From assembly GCA_051294375.1 (NCBI GenBank), contig CM119265.1, positions 25,444,297-25,508,296 of the forward strand: 64,000 nt of DNA, read 5' to 3'. This stretch comes from Paraspadella gotoi. Taxonomy: Eukaryota; Chaetognatha. Within the stretch, counting starts at the first letter, position 1. Every line of letters starts with the position of its first letter. A program made the position numbers and the translations under genes. Shown here one piece after another: positions 1 to 12,501 of the stretch. The notes below the pieces were generated by a model. The model worked only from the letters and a program-made list of their open reading frames with translations. It searched no databases and was not told the origin of the DNA.

Positions 1-589
1 CTGTCACAGTACCTGACATTACGACTGACACTATCACTGACAACTCTATCACCGACTGTAAGACTGACGCAAAAACAGACGTTGACAGTGACACATTCAC
101 TGACAAGTGTCACTTTCACTGATATTTGTCACCGGAATAATTCTATCTCCTTTCTCTCGAAGGAAGACTGACGAGCGACGAATGAGATGTCAATAAGAGA
201 TAATGGAAACCGACGGGTGGTAAATGCCATTCGACGGCGTGTGGTAAATGCCATTCGACGGCGAACGAAGACGAAATCACCGCCTCTCTCATTTTTTTTT
301 CACTTCCTTTCGCTGGTACCGTGACAATTTCGTGTCACGCGGGAGACACGGCCTCTAAAATGTGTCTTCGCGTCTCGGGGTCCTCGAGTCACGCTTGTCT
401 GATTACCGTGACAGCGTGACACATTTTCATCCGCCGTGAAAATAAAAAAGCGTCACAGCGTTTCATCGACCGTGAAAACGAAGCGTGAAGAACGTCACAC
501 CAACGCGAGAGTTTGGAAGGGCGTGACATCGAACGTTGACGTCGCCGCCGCTGCCGCTGCTGCTGCCGACGCCGTAGGTGTCAAAGTTT

Positions 590-632
<43 letters not shown>

Positions 633-776
633 CGAACGACGAGCACAAAGGCGACGATCAAACGTTTGTTTATGCTTTACGATCAACACAACAACGTCTG
701 ACGGACTGTGAAATAGAGCCTCACAAAAACGGGGCGCTCAGTCTGTGACACGCCTCACTGTGACACGCCGGTTCAA
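1..776. other. GTCAC/GTGAC-rich non-coding DNA
   Basis: No gene is supported. The stretch is packed with short GTCAC and GTGAC words (for example CTGTCACAG, GTGACAGCGTGACAC, AACGTCACACC), some containing the CRE-like core TGACG. A 23-base unit (GTGGTAAATGCC followed by ATTCGACGGCG) occurs twice in a row at about 215-262. An open frame from 436 is an artefact of GCC/GCT and ACG trinucleotide runs giving poly-Ala and poly-Thr. Confidence 0.5.
590..632. repeat. (ACG)n trinucleotide microsatellite
   Basis: About 14 tandem ACG units. They read as poly-Thr, poly-Arg or poly-Val depending on frame and create spurious open frames on both strands. Confidence 0.9.
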
Positions 777-1094
777 NNNNNNNNNNNNNNNNNNNNNNNN
801 NNNNNNNNNNNNNNNNNNNNNNNNNNNNNNNNNNNNNNNNNNNNNNNNNNNNNNNNNNNNNNNNNNNNNNNNNNNNNNNNNNNNNNNNNNNNNNNNNNNN
901 NNNNNNNNNNNNNNNNNNNNNNNNNNNNNNNNNNNNNNNNNNNNNNNNNNNNNNNNNNNNNNNNNNNNNNNNNNNNNNNNNNNNNNNNNNNNNNNNNNNN
1001 NNNNNNNNNNNNNNNNNNNNNNNNNNNNNNNNNNNNNNNNNNNNNNNNNNNNNNNNNNNNNNNNNNNNNNNNNNNNNNNNNNNNNNNNNNNNNN
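777..1094. other. Assembly gap (N run)
   Basis: 318 N. Longer N runs also lie at 1858-2022, 2556-2727, 6176-7166, 7676-7901, 8275-8439, 9760-9922, 15292-15575, 15986-16062, 31233-31696 and 34480-34758. Several abut (TC)n, (TA)n, (GA)n or homopolymer tracts, which suggests assembly breaks at simple repeats. Confidence 0.95.
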
Positions 1095-2516
1095 TCCCTC
1101 TCTATCCCACTTTATATTCTTATCCTCACTTCCCTCTCCCTCACTGTCTCCCTCTCCCTCATGACTCGACTCCCTCTCTATCCCGCTTCAAATTCCCCTC
1201 CTCTCTTCCCTCCCTCGAAGCGTCTCTCTCTCTCTTCTCAGGTTTTAACTATTTATGGCTTCTCAATTTTCGTTGACTTTTTTGAGGCAAAACGAAAAAA
1301 AAAGAAGAAATTTTTAAGAGGAAAATATTGATTGAGTCTTTAGCATTTTGAAGGATTCATACTTGATGTCTTTTCCCCTCCTACCTTGTGTTTGTTGTTG
1401 TTATAATTTTAGTTGTTGTTGTAGTTGCCGTGGACGTCGTCGTTGATTTCGTCATCATCTTCGTCGTCTCTGTCAATCTTTCCGATCGAAGTCTCTCACA
1501 TCATAAATGACACTGACGCATTTATTGTCATTTCAACTGTCGTCATATTTCCATTGCTGTCAGCCTGTCAATAACATTCCTTTTACTTTGTTCGAAGACG
1601 TTTAGCGCGTCTTGTTGTTGTCCTCGCTTCCGTTACAGTCAGCCTCGTCGTCTTCGTTGTCATCATTTTCATCATCATCATCTTTGTCATAATCATTATT
1701 GTCGTCATCCTCTTCATCATCATCACCATCATCATCATTGTCGTCGTCCTCGTTCTCGATTTCCATCGCAAAGTGTTTCTACGAGTCGCTCCGGACATTT
1801 GAAGAAAACATCTCCATCTTTCTTTCCCTTTTATTTTTTCCTTCTGTCTCTTTTCTTNNNNNNNNNNNNNNNNNNNNNNNNNNNNNNNNNNNNNNNNNNN
1901 NNNNNNNNNNNNNNNNNNNNNNNNNNNNNNNNNNNNNNNNNNNNNNNNNNNNNNNNNNNNNNNNNNNNNNNNNNNNNNNNNNNNNNNNNNNNNNNNNNNN
2001 NNNNNNNNNNNNNNNNNNNNNNTTCATTTTATTCGTGACCGCTCGTTCCTCCTTCACCTTTTCCTCTCTTCTTCTCGATCTATTTTTATCGCGAGTTTTA
2101 ACCATCACATTTTATAATCTCACATCAAATTCGATCACATCTCATATCACATCGGATCTCATTAAATCTTATTGGAGATCACGCAAGGTGATCTAGAATG
2201 TGAAAGGTTTTTTCTTTTAGCTCTCGACTAAATAATTTGCTTTTTGAAGATCACAAGGAATATTCTTTCGCATAACCGTTCACTTCTTCACGATACTTCT
2301 CAGTCTTTACTCACAAAGATTTCATCGCTTTCGTCAAACTATAGTCGCGTCATCATCATCTAAATGACAATTTATTTTTCTCCTTTTCCATTTCGACATT
2401 CGTCCTTCAAAAGTGAATCTTTTTCGTCGTAGCGACTTTTACAGATTTTCTCCTCAAGTTTTTTAAAAAAATTTTTTAAATTTAATTTTTTTAAATGCAG
2501 CCACGCAACTCCAATC

Positions 2517-2555
<39 letters not shown>

Positions 2556-2990
2556 NNNNNNNNNNNNNNNNNNNNNNNNNNNNNNNNNNNNNNNNNNNNN
2601 NNNNNNNNNNNNNNNNNNNNNNNNNNNNNNNNNNNNNNNNNNNNNNNNNNNNNNNNNNNNNNNNNNNNNNNNNNNNNNNNNNNNNNNNNNNNNNNNNNNN
2701 NNNNNNNNNNNNNNNNNNNNNNNNNNNGCGTAGTAAAAGTCACGTATGAAAATTAAAATTTGCCAACAGGTCATAACCAAAAGAAGTGAAATATCATCCT
2801 ATAGATTTTGGTGAAATATGATCCGTGAAAATTACTCCTACTTATTGACGTGATAAACGCCCCCGGAAGCTCCGACGGTGAGGTTTCCGGAAGTGGGCGT
2901 GCCGGAAGTGGGCGATTCATCCTCTTCATCTTCACCGCCCATAAAATTTGGCGTTAGATGACGATTTCCCGCGACGACCGTTTGAGACGA
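1095..2990. other. Gene-free low-complexity DNA
   Basis: Contains pyrimidine-rich sequence, an interrupted TCATCA/TCGTCG trinucleotide region at about 1430-1770, a (TA)n tract at 2520-2555 running into a gap, and AT-rich DNA. Open frames here come from the trinucleotide bias. I see no splice-bounded coding segment. Confidence 0.5.
2520..2555. repeat. (TA)n microsatellite
   Basis: Uninterrupted TA dinucleotide run that ends at an N gap. Confidence 0.9.
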
Positions 2991-3021
2991 TGAAGACGCC
3001 CAACGTTATTGCCGACCTTCC

Positions 3022-3215
3022 ATGCCGTCCCGTGATGCCGTCCCGAGATGCCGTCCCGTGATGCCGTCCCGTGCTGCCGTCCCGCGATGCCATCCCGTGA
3101 TGCTGTACCGTTTTGCCGGCCCGTGATTCCGTCCCGTAATGCCGTCCCATGCTGCCGGCCCGTGATGATGGCCCGTGATGGCCCGTGATGCCGGCGCATG
3201 ATGCCGACCCGTGAG
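3022..3215. repeat. 13-bp minisatellite (GATGCCGTCCCGT)
   Basis: About 15 tandem copies of a 13-base unit close to GATGCCGTCCCGT, with single-base variants such as CGAG, CGCG and CGTAA. Because 13 is not a multiple of three, the array opens overlapping frames on the minus strand that read as Gly/Thr/Arg/His-rich peptides; these are not genes. Confidence 0.85.
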
Positions 3216-6141
3216 CGGCTCATAACGGTTGAGGGAATTCACTCTCAGGTCGTGAAAAGTAATTCGTCGTTACTTTTCCTTCAGTTATTATGAGAGCGAA
3301 ATAAAGTGATAGTTAAATTTGAATAGTAGTATAGCAGTAGTAGTAGGTAGTAGTAGCAGTATTAGCTATAAAATTATCATAGGTAAGAAATCATAAGTAA
3401 TAAATAAATTAAAGATATTTTGTTAATTTACCGAATCTCACCGCATCGTTTTACGCGCACCGCATTTCAGTTTTTCTTAATTTATTTTCTTCTTCTTTCA
3501 AGTTTTTTTCTATTTTAATATTTTTTTCCAATTTTTTTCTCCTCATTTTTGTCTGAGCCTTAATCGACTTCAGAACCCCTCCCCGAGATCGGAGGAGAAA
3601 CCTTGTGCCATTCTTTATCGAGAAATCAACTGGATATGTTTAGTGGATTTTCTTTATTCTTAAGTTTTCCTTCTTTCTTTGCTTCTAAATGTATATCGCC
3701 ATAGTTTGTTGTACCTGATTAGGAATCGAAGAAAAGCCATGAATTTTCGAAAGCAAAACTCTTTACATTGAAATTTTATAATGAACTAATTTCAGTGTGT
3801 GTGTTACTCAAGCCATTACTCACCGGTTGAAAGCGGGAGAAATAATTAGTTCCTGTCAGTTTAACATTTCTGGGCGAAGGGATGGAAGCTTTTGGTAAAA
3901 AAAAGAAATTGAGCAAAAAATAAAAAAACAAAACCAAAAACACCAAAAAAAACCAACTAAAAACAAAAACAAAAAAACCGTGTAACTAAGAACCAAAACA
4001 ACTTCCGCGCGAGAGGGAGCTTTGACCGTGGATCAGGGGGTGAGGCTGAAAGAAAGCTGGGGTTAAGCGAAGGTAAGTAAAAGTGTTCGCTTACTAACTC
4101 AGCTAAAGGACAGTCTGGCTTTTCTCGATTTCCAGAATCGCTTTTTCGAATTAACGAGAGACAAAGGATGGAAATCGCTATGGGATTTCTTAGAAATTCC
4201 ACTTTCAAGGATTTCGCAGAAATTAACTTTTAATGAAACTTGTAATATTTGAAAAAAAAGTTTTTATATCGCTTTTTTCATTAGACTTAGTAGAAAAATG
4301 AAAGAGAATAAAAATAATAGGATTCAGAAGGTCGTCATCCTTTTCATTTAACATGGGTGAGTGAAGCAGTGACTTTTCCAATAAAAGTAAAAGACTATCA
4401 ATTTCAATCTTTGTTAAGTTTTAAGTCCTTTTATGCAATTTAAACATTGTTTATAATCAGGGGCGGCGAGAGGGGGGGGACGCCCGGGTTCCAGGGGGGG
4501 CCGGTAGGGCCCAGGAAAAAAAAGGAAAGAAATGAAGAAAAAAAGAAGAAAAGACAGGGGCAAGATAGCTTAGTTATTAAATGAATGGTTAATTTTATAT
4601 TGGTTGTACTAATTTCATTTCATAAGAATACCTAAGATTTCGTTACGCGCGCACCCAACGAAAATCGTTTCGAATCGCGAGAAAAGACAGAAAAACAGAA
4701 TCTCCCCTTAATTTCTAATAAATCTTTTTTTTTTCTTTTTCTTTTTCCTTTCATCGGTTTAGCCTTGAGAGTTTTTCACGATTTTCTCCGTTCGAAGCCT
4801 GAAATTCAATTAATTTTGATTTCCACCGGAAAAAAAAAAGTTTTTCTTTTTTTTATTAATCAAAAGTTATTACTTTTTTTTTTAAATAAAAAAAATTTCC
4901 CTGGAATCGTTTTAATCCCGCGGAATGACTCGATATCAAGATGTCAGTTTCCCTCTTTCCCAACTTTTCGCGTTTTTATGAAATGATAACGAGAAATTCC
5001 GAAGCGAAGCGAAAGCAATAAAAACCTGCTCATCATATTTTCTCCCGATTTATCACAAAATTATGACAAGCCATAACCCAACTACATGTTTATATCATAA
5101 GTAACAATATCACTTGATTATATGTGTCGCACCATCTTATTAAATCACATTAAACTACCGCTTAGTAAAATACGAGACTGCGATGTTACAAATAAAGGGA
5201 AAAAATTCAGAAAAGTTAATGCTCAATGATCCGATAATATGTCAAGTCATAACGATTTGATTTTTTTTTTTAAACATTTCCGGTCTTCGGTCTGACCCTC
5301 AGTTCTCGTTCACCCCGGACAGTCATCACAGTAGAGTGGTGCTGTTTTTTTATGTTATTGTGTTCTAATACTAAGATTATTATTTATTAATCTATATAAG
5401 ACAATATAATTAATATTAAAAAAAATTATATTATATATTTAAAATTATTAATATTCATTATCCTAAAATTCATAACAAAATCAAATTATGTATATAATTA
5501 ATAGGGGATTTTAATATATATATATACATTTTAATAATTTAATTTTCAAGTATTACAAGATTTTAAACAATTATGGTATAAATTTTAATATACTACATTT
5601 TTTACAGATATAAATAAACAATAATATTTTTTATCCAGATACTTTTTAAATTTTTTTTTGCAATTTCCCCTAAATTCGAACCGCCCTACTATTTCCCGCG
5701 TTTCGAAATCCGATCGTTTCGGAATTTTGGTCAGAAAAATTCTTTCGCTTCATGAATTATGCGACTCGATTTTTTTTTCTTTCTTCTGAAACGGAAAACC
5801 ACAGCGCAAAAAAAATAAAAAGAATTCGATATCAGAAAATCTCCGTTCGGAAGATTTAAGCGCGGGGTGACGATGTAAAGGAAATTAAGACGTGGGGTGA
5901 TCTTGAAAAGATAAAAATAAAAGGAGCAGGAAGAATATGGGAAGAGAGAAAGGGGCAAAAGGAGATTATATGAAAAAGAGTTTGTAGTAAGTTTGACTAA
6001 CGCTAAATCTTTCCCTCTCTCTCTTTTTCCCCTTTCCTACTTTCCCCACTTATCCTTTCTCTTCTATTCTTTTTCTCTTTCCTTTGTTTCTTCTCTTTCC
6101 TCCCTTCCTCAATTCCTCCCTACTTTCTTTCATTATACTTT

Positions 6142-6145
<4 letters not shown>
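3216..6145. other. Gene-free AT-rich DNA
   Basis: No coding segment seen. At about 4545-4625 there is a repeat-like phrase (GGGGCAAGATAGCTTAG, then TATATTGGTTGTA) that recurs in degraded form at 35.8, 50.5, 59.7 and 63.2 kb, suggesting a dispersed repeat. G and C runs at about 4470-4500 and long AT-rich stretches at 5390-5640 fill the rest. Confidence 0.45.

Positions 6146-6175
<30 letters not shown>
6146..6175. repeat. (TC)n microsatellite at gap edge
   Basis: TC run cut off by the 991-N gap that follows. Confidence 0.9.
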
Positions 6176-7961
6176 NNNNNNNNNNNNNNNNNNNNNNNNN
6201 NNNNNNNNNNNNNNNNNNNNNNNNNNNNNNNNNNNNNNNNNNNNNNNNNNNNNNNNNNNNNNNNNNNNNNNNNNNNNNNNNNNNNNNNNNNNNNNNNNNN
6301 NNNNNNNNNNNNNNNNNNNNNNNNNNNNNNNNNNNNNNNNNNNNNNNNNNNNNNNNNNNNNNNNNNNNNNNNNNNNNNNNNNNNNNNNNNNNNNNNNNNN
6401 NNNNNNNNNNNNNNNNNNNNNNNNNNNNNNNNNNNNNNNNNNNNNNNNNNNNNNNNNNNNNNNNNNNNNNNNNNNNNNNNNNNNNNNNNNNNNNNNNNNN
6501 NNNNNNNNNNNNNNNNNNNNNNNNNNNNNNNNNNNNNNNNNNNNNNNNNNNNNNNNNNNNNNNNNNNNNNNNNNNNNNNNNNNNNNNNNNNNNNNNNNNN
6601 NNNNNNNNNNNNNNNNNNNNNNNNNNNNNNNNNNNNNNNNNNNNNNNNNNNNNNNNNNNNNNNNNNNNNNNNNNNNNNNNNNNNNNNNNNNNNNNNNNNN
6701 NNNNNNNNNNNNNNNNNNNNNNNNNNNNNNNNNNNNNNNNNNNNNNNNNNNNNNNNNNNNNNNNNNNNNNNNNNNNNNNNNNNNNNNNNNNNNNNNNNNN
6801 NNNNNNNNNNNNNNNNNNNNNNNNNNNNNNNNNNNNNNNNNNNNNNNNNNNNNNNNNNNNNNNNNNNNNNNNNNNNNNNNNNNNNNNNNNNNNNNNNNNN
6901 NNNNNNNNNNNNNNNNNNNNNNNNNNNNNNNNNNNNNNNNNNNNNNNNNNNNNNNNNNNNNNNNNNNNNNNNNNNNNNNNNNNNNNNNNNNNNNNNNNNN
7001 NNNNNNNNNNNNNNNNNNNNNNNNNNNNNNNNNNNNNNNNNNNNNNNNNNNNNNNNNNNNNNNNNNNNNNNNNNNNNNNNNNNNNNNNNNNNNNNNNNNN
7101 NNNNNNNNNNNNNNNNNNNNNNNNNNNNNNNNNNNNNNNNNNNNNNNNNNNNNNNNNNNNNNNNNNAAAAACAATAATAAAATAAGGCATTTAAAATAAG
7201 ATTAGGTGCGAAAACGGAACATTAGGAAAAATAGAATAATGACAACAAAATTAAAATAAATGGTTAAATTAAAAAACGCAAAAATCTAACTAATGCTTCC
7301 TAAATCTTAGGCGATTTAATTATCTTGAAGCCTATCCTTTAAAGATTCTTTATGCTTACTAGTTGACTAAGCATTAGTGAGAAATAGCTCCCTTTGTTAA
7401 ACTTTTTAAAAAGCTTCACTTAACAGCCTCACTTCGATTTTTTCACACGACACCTGACTGAATCACCATCGTCCTCTTTCACCCTTTAAAACCTCACTCT
7501 GAACTCACCTTTCACTTCACCTCTTTTTTTCTCTTAAAACCTGACGCTCACGATTCATTAATTTTATTTCCTTATTCGCTTTTTTTTCTCGCTGTTGCCA
7601 TGGAGATACTTTTGTTTATTTTTTTTCTATCTTAATTTTTCATGTCGTTTCGTTGATGGGAAGAGAGAGAGAGATNNNNNNNNNNNNNNNNNNNNNNNNN
7701 NNNNNNNNNNNNNNNNNNNNNNNNNNNNNNNNNNNNNNNNNNNNNNNNNNNNNNNNNNNNNNNNNNNNNNNNNNNNNNNNNNNNNNNNNNNNNNNNNNNN
7801 NNNNNNNNNNNNNNNNNNNNNNNNNNNNNNNNNNNNNNNNNNNNNNNNNNNNNNNNNNNNNNNNNNNNNNNNNNNNNNNNNNNNNNNNNNNNNNNNNNNN
7901 NTAACTAATATCCGTTTTACTAGATTATCCAGAAAGCATTAGTCTTTAAAGAATATAAGCT

Positions 7962-8116
7962 GTTCAGTTTTTGCTCAAAACTCAAAATCGTCAACCTCAA
8001 GATATTTAGTCAGAGACGGTCTGAACGCCAGAAGGGCNNNNNNNNNNTTCGCTCAAAAATCAAAATCGTCAACCTCAAGATATTTAGTCAGAGGTTTGAA
8101 CGCCAGAAGGGCGGGA
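7962..8116. repeat. Direct duplication around a 10-N gap
   Basis: About 70 bases (TTTTTGCTCAAAACTC through GAACGCCAGAAGGGC) occur on both sides of the 10-N gap at 8038-8047, with only small differences. This is what two overlapping contig ends look like when they have not been merged. Confidence 0.7.
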
Positions 8117-9167
8117 GTGTCGTGAAAGGATTTGAATGGAAAATGGCAAGTAGATTTTTGCGATGCTGCCAAGCATCTTTTAAAGATATATTTACAAGAC
8201 AGTCGGTTAGTGTAAAAATAGTTTGTTTTTTTTTAAATTTATTAAAATTGATTAACCAATCAATATAAATAAAANNNNNNNNNNNNNNNNNNNNNNNNNN
8301 NNNNNNNNNNNNNNNNNNNNNNNNNNNNNNNNNNNNNNNNNNNNNNNNNNNNNNNNNNNNNNNNNNNNNNNNNNNNNNNNNNNNNNNNNNNNNNNNNNNN
8401 NNNNNNNNNNNNNNNNNNNNNNNNNNNNNNNNNNNNNNNTTTTTTTTTTTTGAGTGAGATTCTCAGTCGCGATCGAAAAGATCACAAATCGATGTGAGAA
8501 ATCGTGAAATTGGAATTTGATCAGCTGTGAGCGTCTCGTAATCACAAAAAAAGAAGGGAAAAAGGGAGTCAGAGAGTGAGAGAGAGAGGGAGAGAGAGAG
8601 AGATGATAAAAATAAGGAAACAAAAAATCGTAAATGGAAAAAAAGCGAAGTTAAATAACAAGAACAGAATTTTGATGAAAAGTTTGAAACTAAGACAGCA
8701 GCAAGAACGCTGATAATGTACAATTTATAACTATTATTACCTTCAAAAAAAAAATTAAATCGCATTTGATATTTGCCTCATCAGAATTCAGAGGTAAATA
8801 GTTTCACGCCAATTTCCAATTTCGCGCCCGAAAATTCAACTGCAATTGCACTCTCCTTTGGAACTAAAAGGCCCCCAAGATTTAAAAGCATGAAAAGGAA
8901 TCTGGTCCGATCGGCTGAGCAGCATTCTCTTGACAAATGATGGGTACTCAGAGAATGAGAGAGAGAGAGAGGGAGGGAGAGAGAAAGAGAGAAAGAGAGA
9001 GAGAGAGAGAAATAAAAATAAAAACAGACAATCAGACGAAGAGATCGATCGGAAATCCTCTTATTGACTTGCCTCTAGGAGTCGCAAACAAAAAAAAGGA
9101 GATAGACAAGGAATGAAAAGGTTAATTAAGGAAATAAAAAAATATATTTTTTGTTCCTTAAGCAAAG

Positions 9168-9257
9168 ACAAGTGAACGACAAAGTGAAGACAAGACAAGA
9201 GAAAGACAAGTGAACGACAAAGTGAAGACAAGACAAGACAAAGACAAGTGAACGAAA
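9168..9257. repeat. 38-bp tandem repeat
   Basis: About 2.4 copies of a 38-base purine-rich unit beginning ACAAGTGAACGACAAAGTG. A pure (GA)n tract at about 9330-9358 follows. Confidence 0.75.
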
Positions 9258-9322
9258 AAGAGAATCTCTCTCTTTTGTGATGTCCTTTCTCTCACCCAAT
9301 CTGCGACCAAGGTCCATGGAGA

Positions 9323-9361
<39 letters not shown>

Positions 9362-9599
9362 TCGGGAAATCCGGGTGGTTTTTTTCTCGTCTCGAGGGAT
9401 TCCTCCTTAAGTATTAAGAAGTTTATCTCTCTCGCTATTTTTATTTTCTTTCTTTCTTTCCTTCTTTTTCTCTCTCTGTCATTTACTTTCTCTCTCTCTC
9501 CCTCCCTCCCTCCCTCTCTCTCACCCTCTCTCTCATCATCTTTTTTTAACATTCCATACGAACTGCACCCACATGTTCTTTATATTATGACCTCGACTC

Positions 9600-10130
9600 T
9601 TAATGTCTCTCCATCTGCCCCCAAAATTGCATATGACCTTCCCTTTAAACGCCTTACCTTCCCTTACCTAATCGATCAAGACTCAAACCAACTTCTACCC
9701 CGAAAGAATCTCTTTTCCCAGAGTACCTCCTTTTCGATTCGTTTTTCCCACAATTTAATNNNNNNNNNNNNNNNNNNNNNNNNNNNNNNNNNNNNNNNNN
9801 NNNNNNNNNNNNNNNNNNNNNNNNNNNNNNNNNNNNNNNNNNNNNNNNNNNNNNNNNNNNNNNNNNNNNNNNNNNNNNNNNNNNNNNNNNNNNNNNNNNN
9901 NNNNNNNNNNNNNNNNNNNNNNCCTGAACCCTAACCCGAACCTTTAACACTAAATGCTAGTTATCCCAAATCCTTCACTAAAATTATAAACTAGGTCCCT
10001 AACTTTAATCACTCACCTAATCCCTAAACTAATCCCCAACCCTAACCACTAACTTATATTTTTAACTAAAAAAAAATAACTTAATTCAGAATTTAAGATA
10101 AAATGGGTCGTTCTGGGAAAATAAGGCCCT
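9600..10130. repeat. Dispersed element with telomere-like tract, copy 1
   Basis: After the gap, 9923-10056 is a degenerate run built on CCCTAA (CCCTAACCC, ATCCCTAAAC). Flanks match the other copies: an upstream CCCGAAAG word and a downstream A-rich stretch ending GGGAAAATAAGGCCCT. Related copies lie at about 16.56, 28.56 and 33.4 kb. Confidence 0.5.
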
Positions 10131-10373
10131 GCTTTCAACCCTTCAGCCTCCAACCCGTCGTCAGCTTAGACTTCCAACTTCCACTTTCTTCTTCCTCTTT
10201 TCTTTAATTGGGGATTAAATCTTAAATCCTCGATCTTCTCTCTCTCTCTCTCTCTCTCTCTTCTCGATATTCTTTCTCGGCGAAAGAGAAAAGTCTTTTC
10301 CGGTTCGTCGCTCGGTTTAGTCCGGATGGCCGGAAAGAACGTCATTTTCCGTTAGGAAAGGAATTTTATTTGT

Positions 10374-10394
10374 TTATTATTATTATTATTATTA

Positions 10395-10427
<33 letters not shown>

Positions 10428-10430
10428 TTC
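10374..10430. repeat. (ATT)n microsatellite
   Basis: Trinucleotide ATT run with one interruption. Confidence 0.9.
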
Positions 10431-10869
10431 ATAATTTTGTCAGTTTTTTCCGTCCGTCCGTGTAACCGTCTGTCCGTATGACAATCGTTTTAGCAATGTT
10501 TAACAATTTAATAAAAGATCATAATTAATGCTGAAATTTTTTTACCTAAAGCGCAACAGTTTTAACTCGTTGGATTTGAAACAATCTTCTTCGCCGATAG
10601 TCCGATAGTAGTTGATAGTTCCTTGGGAATTTCACTGTCCAGGTGTTCATGCGGTGATCGAGTTGTCACAAATCTAATCCTAGCGATTGGTATCGTTGTC
10701 TTTCTTCGTTGCCATGACAACTTGACTGACGTCCCGCAAATGGCGATTGCGACTCGCAAGTAGAAGTGACAAACCGAAAGACAAGTATTTGAACGTCGAT
10801 GAGAATGAGTGAGAGAAAACGCTGTAACTAAAATTCATGATATTCTATATTCATAGGATGTCTGAAAAT

Positions 10870-10989
<120 letters not shown>

Positions 10990-11109
10990 GAACCAAACGA
11001 ACACAACATAAAAACAAAACCAAAACATGAAAATGAAACAGAAACCAATAACGAAACATTTCGGCGGCAACGTATTTTCAGTTTTTCTCTCGATTCGATA
11101 CAATTCATC

Positions 11110-11460
11110 GCTGAATCTCATTATGAATGTCATTCTGAATGTCATTCTGAATCTTTTAGCGAATCGAAATGAATTAGGAGATAGAGACTCGAAGGGTGCC
11201 ATTGGCGATTTGGTCAAAAATGCCATAGGCTATATCCTGAGTGATGCCATTGAAGATGCCATCAGCGATGCCTTTCGGCGATTGAATCGGCAATGCGGTC
11301 AGTGCAACAATCAAGAATCAGTAAGCGTTGCCGTCGATAATGCCATTGAAGGTGCCCATAGAGATGCCACCAATTATACAATGATCGATACCATCATCGA
11401 AGCCTAATGCCATTTTCTGATGCCATCACCGATGCCATCAAAGATTCCACTCGTCGTCCC
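11110..11460. repeat. Degenerate GATGCCAT(T/C) minisatellite
   Basis: An ATTCTGAATGTC unit is repeated at 11110-11150. GATGCCATT/GATGCCATC words then recur at 12-15-base spacing to about 11460. One open frame (11027-11407, +) reads through as a repeated Asp-Ala-Ile pattern. Similar DNA lies at 31.7 and 35.0 kb, so I treat the frame as repeat-derived. Confidence 0.55.
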
Positions 11461-11469
11461 AATAGACGT

Positions 11470-12476
11470 CCCTCCTCGATTTTTCTCTCTCTTTTCCAAT
11501 TTGTGGTTTTTGGGTGACGCATCATTCCTTGTCTCCGCCAATACTCCTTCGTCTCAAGAACATTTTTTTCTCTCATGGTCTCTTCAATGTCCCTCTAGGG
11601 CTTTTCGCTTCTTTGTCCCTCTAGGGCTTTTCGCTTCTTTGTCCCTCTCGGAGACCATCTTTGTTCTCTGTCCCTGTCTTTGACTCTCATTTCTTTTTTC
11701 AAAATCTTTCATAAGATTAAGAGTCTCAATTCATTATTCACCACTTTTTTTTGCTTCCATTGTCTCTCAGCTTTTCTCTCTCGATGCCTCTATTAATTTC
11801 AAACTTTAACCCTTAATTTGACCATGGATAGAGGACATTTGCTTGTTTCTCATTGTTCTCAATCTTTGTCTATCATTGTCCTTTATCTCCTCTAGTCTCT
11901 CTTCTCTTTTCTTGTACCCCCCCCTCCTTTCCTCTTTTATTTCTCTTCCAATTCCCCCCTTCCCTTTTTTTTGAGTCTTTCTATATTATTCCTCGTCTCT
12001 ACGTATTTGACCCCTTATGTCCCTTTTTCTCCTGCGTTCCTGTCTTCGCTTATCTCTCTTCTTTCTCCCATTTTGTTTATGTTCTCCCCGCAGTCTCTCT
12101 TCCAACCTCGGAACTCATTTTAGTCCTGTCAAAATTTCTCTCAGCCAAACATGAATGTCACCGGCCCCACTCTGTATATACTCACCCCAGCAGAGAAGCA
12201 TTTTCTTCGCTCGCTCTTTTCGCCTTCTTGCATTTTCATTTCATTCCTGACCCATTTCTTCGTCGGGCGAGTCCACCAGGCTGTTCAAACAAATTTGGGC
12301 CTATGATTTAATATTATATATTTTTTGGCTTATTATTTAGTCAATACTTTTTATAAATATAAGCTTATATAAATAATATTATAAAAAGTATTTGTACCAA
12401 TTACTTATCGACTCTACAAACAACTTAAGCTAAATTTAGATTTAATAAATCACATTACTCTCCCCACTACCCCTAA
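11470..12476. other. Pyrimidine-rich non-coding DNA with AT hairpin
   Basis: CT-rich sequence without convincing coding structure; the plus-strand open frame at 11853-12311 is Phe/Ser/Pro-rich because of the CT bias. Near the right edge, 12343-12356 and 12379-12392 are 14-base inverted repeats (AATACTTTTTATAA) around an AT-rich loop. Confidence 0.45.
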
Positions 12477-12501
12477 NNNNNNNNNNNNNNNNNNNNNNNN
12501 N
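12477..12501. other. 25-N placeholder gap
   Basis: Exactly 25 N. Identical 25-N runs are at 18220-18244, 29927-29951 and 56483-56507. Sequence beside each carries many single-base insertions and deletions relative to its repeat partners, so these look like joins made with uncorrected long reads. Confidence 0.7.

Noticed and set aside
2932-3242. Three overlapping minus-strand frames rich in Gly-Arg-His-Thr
   Set aside because: Product of the 13-bp minisatellite read in three frames.
5993-7199. Very long open frames on both strands
   Set aside because: They are almost entirely N; only the edges are real sequence, and these are TC repeats.
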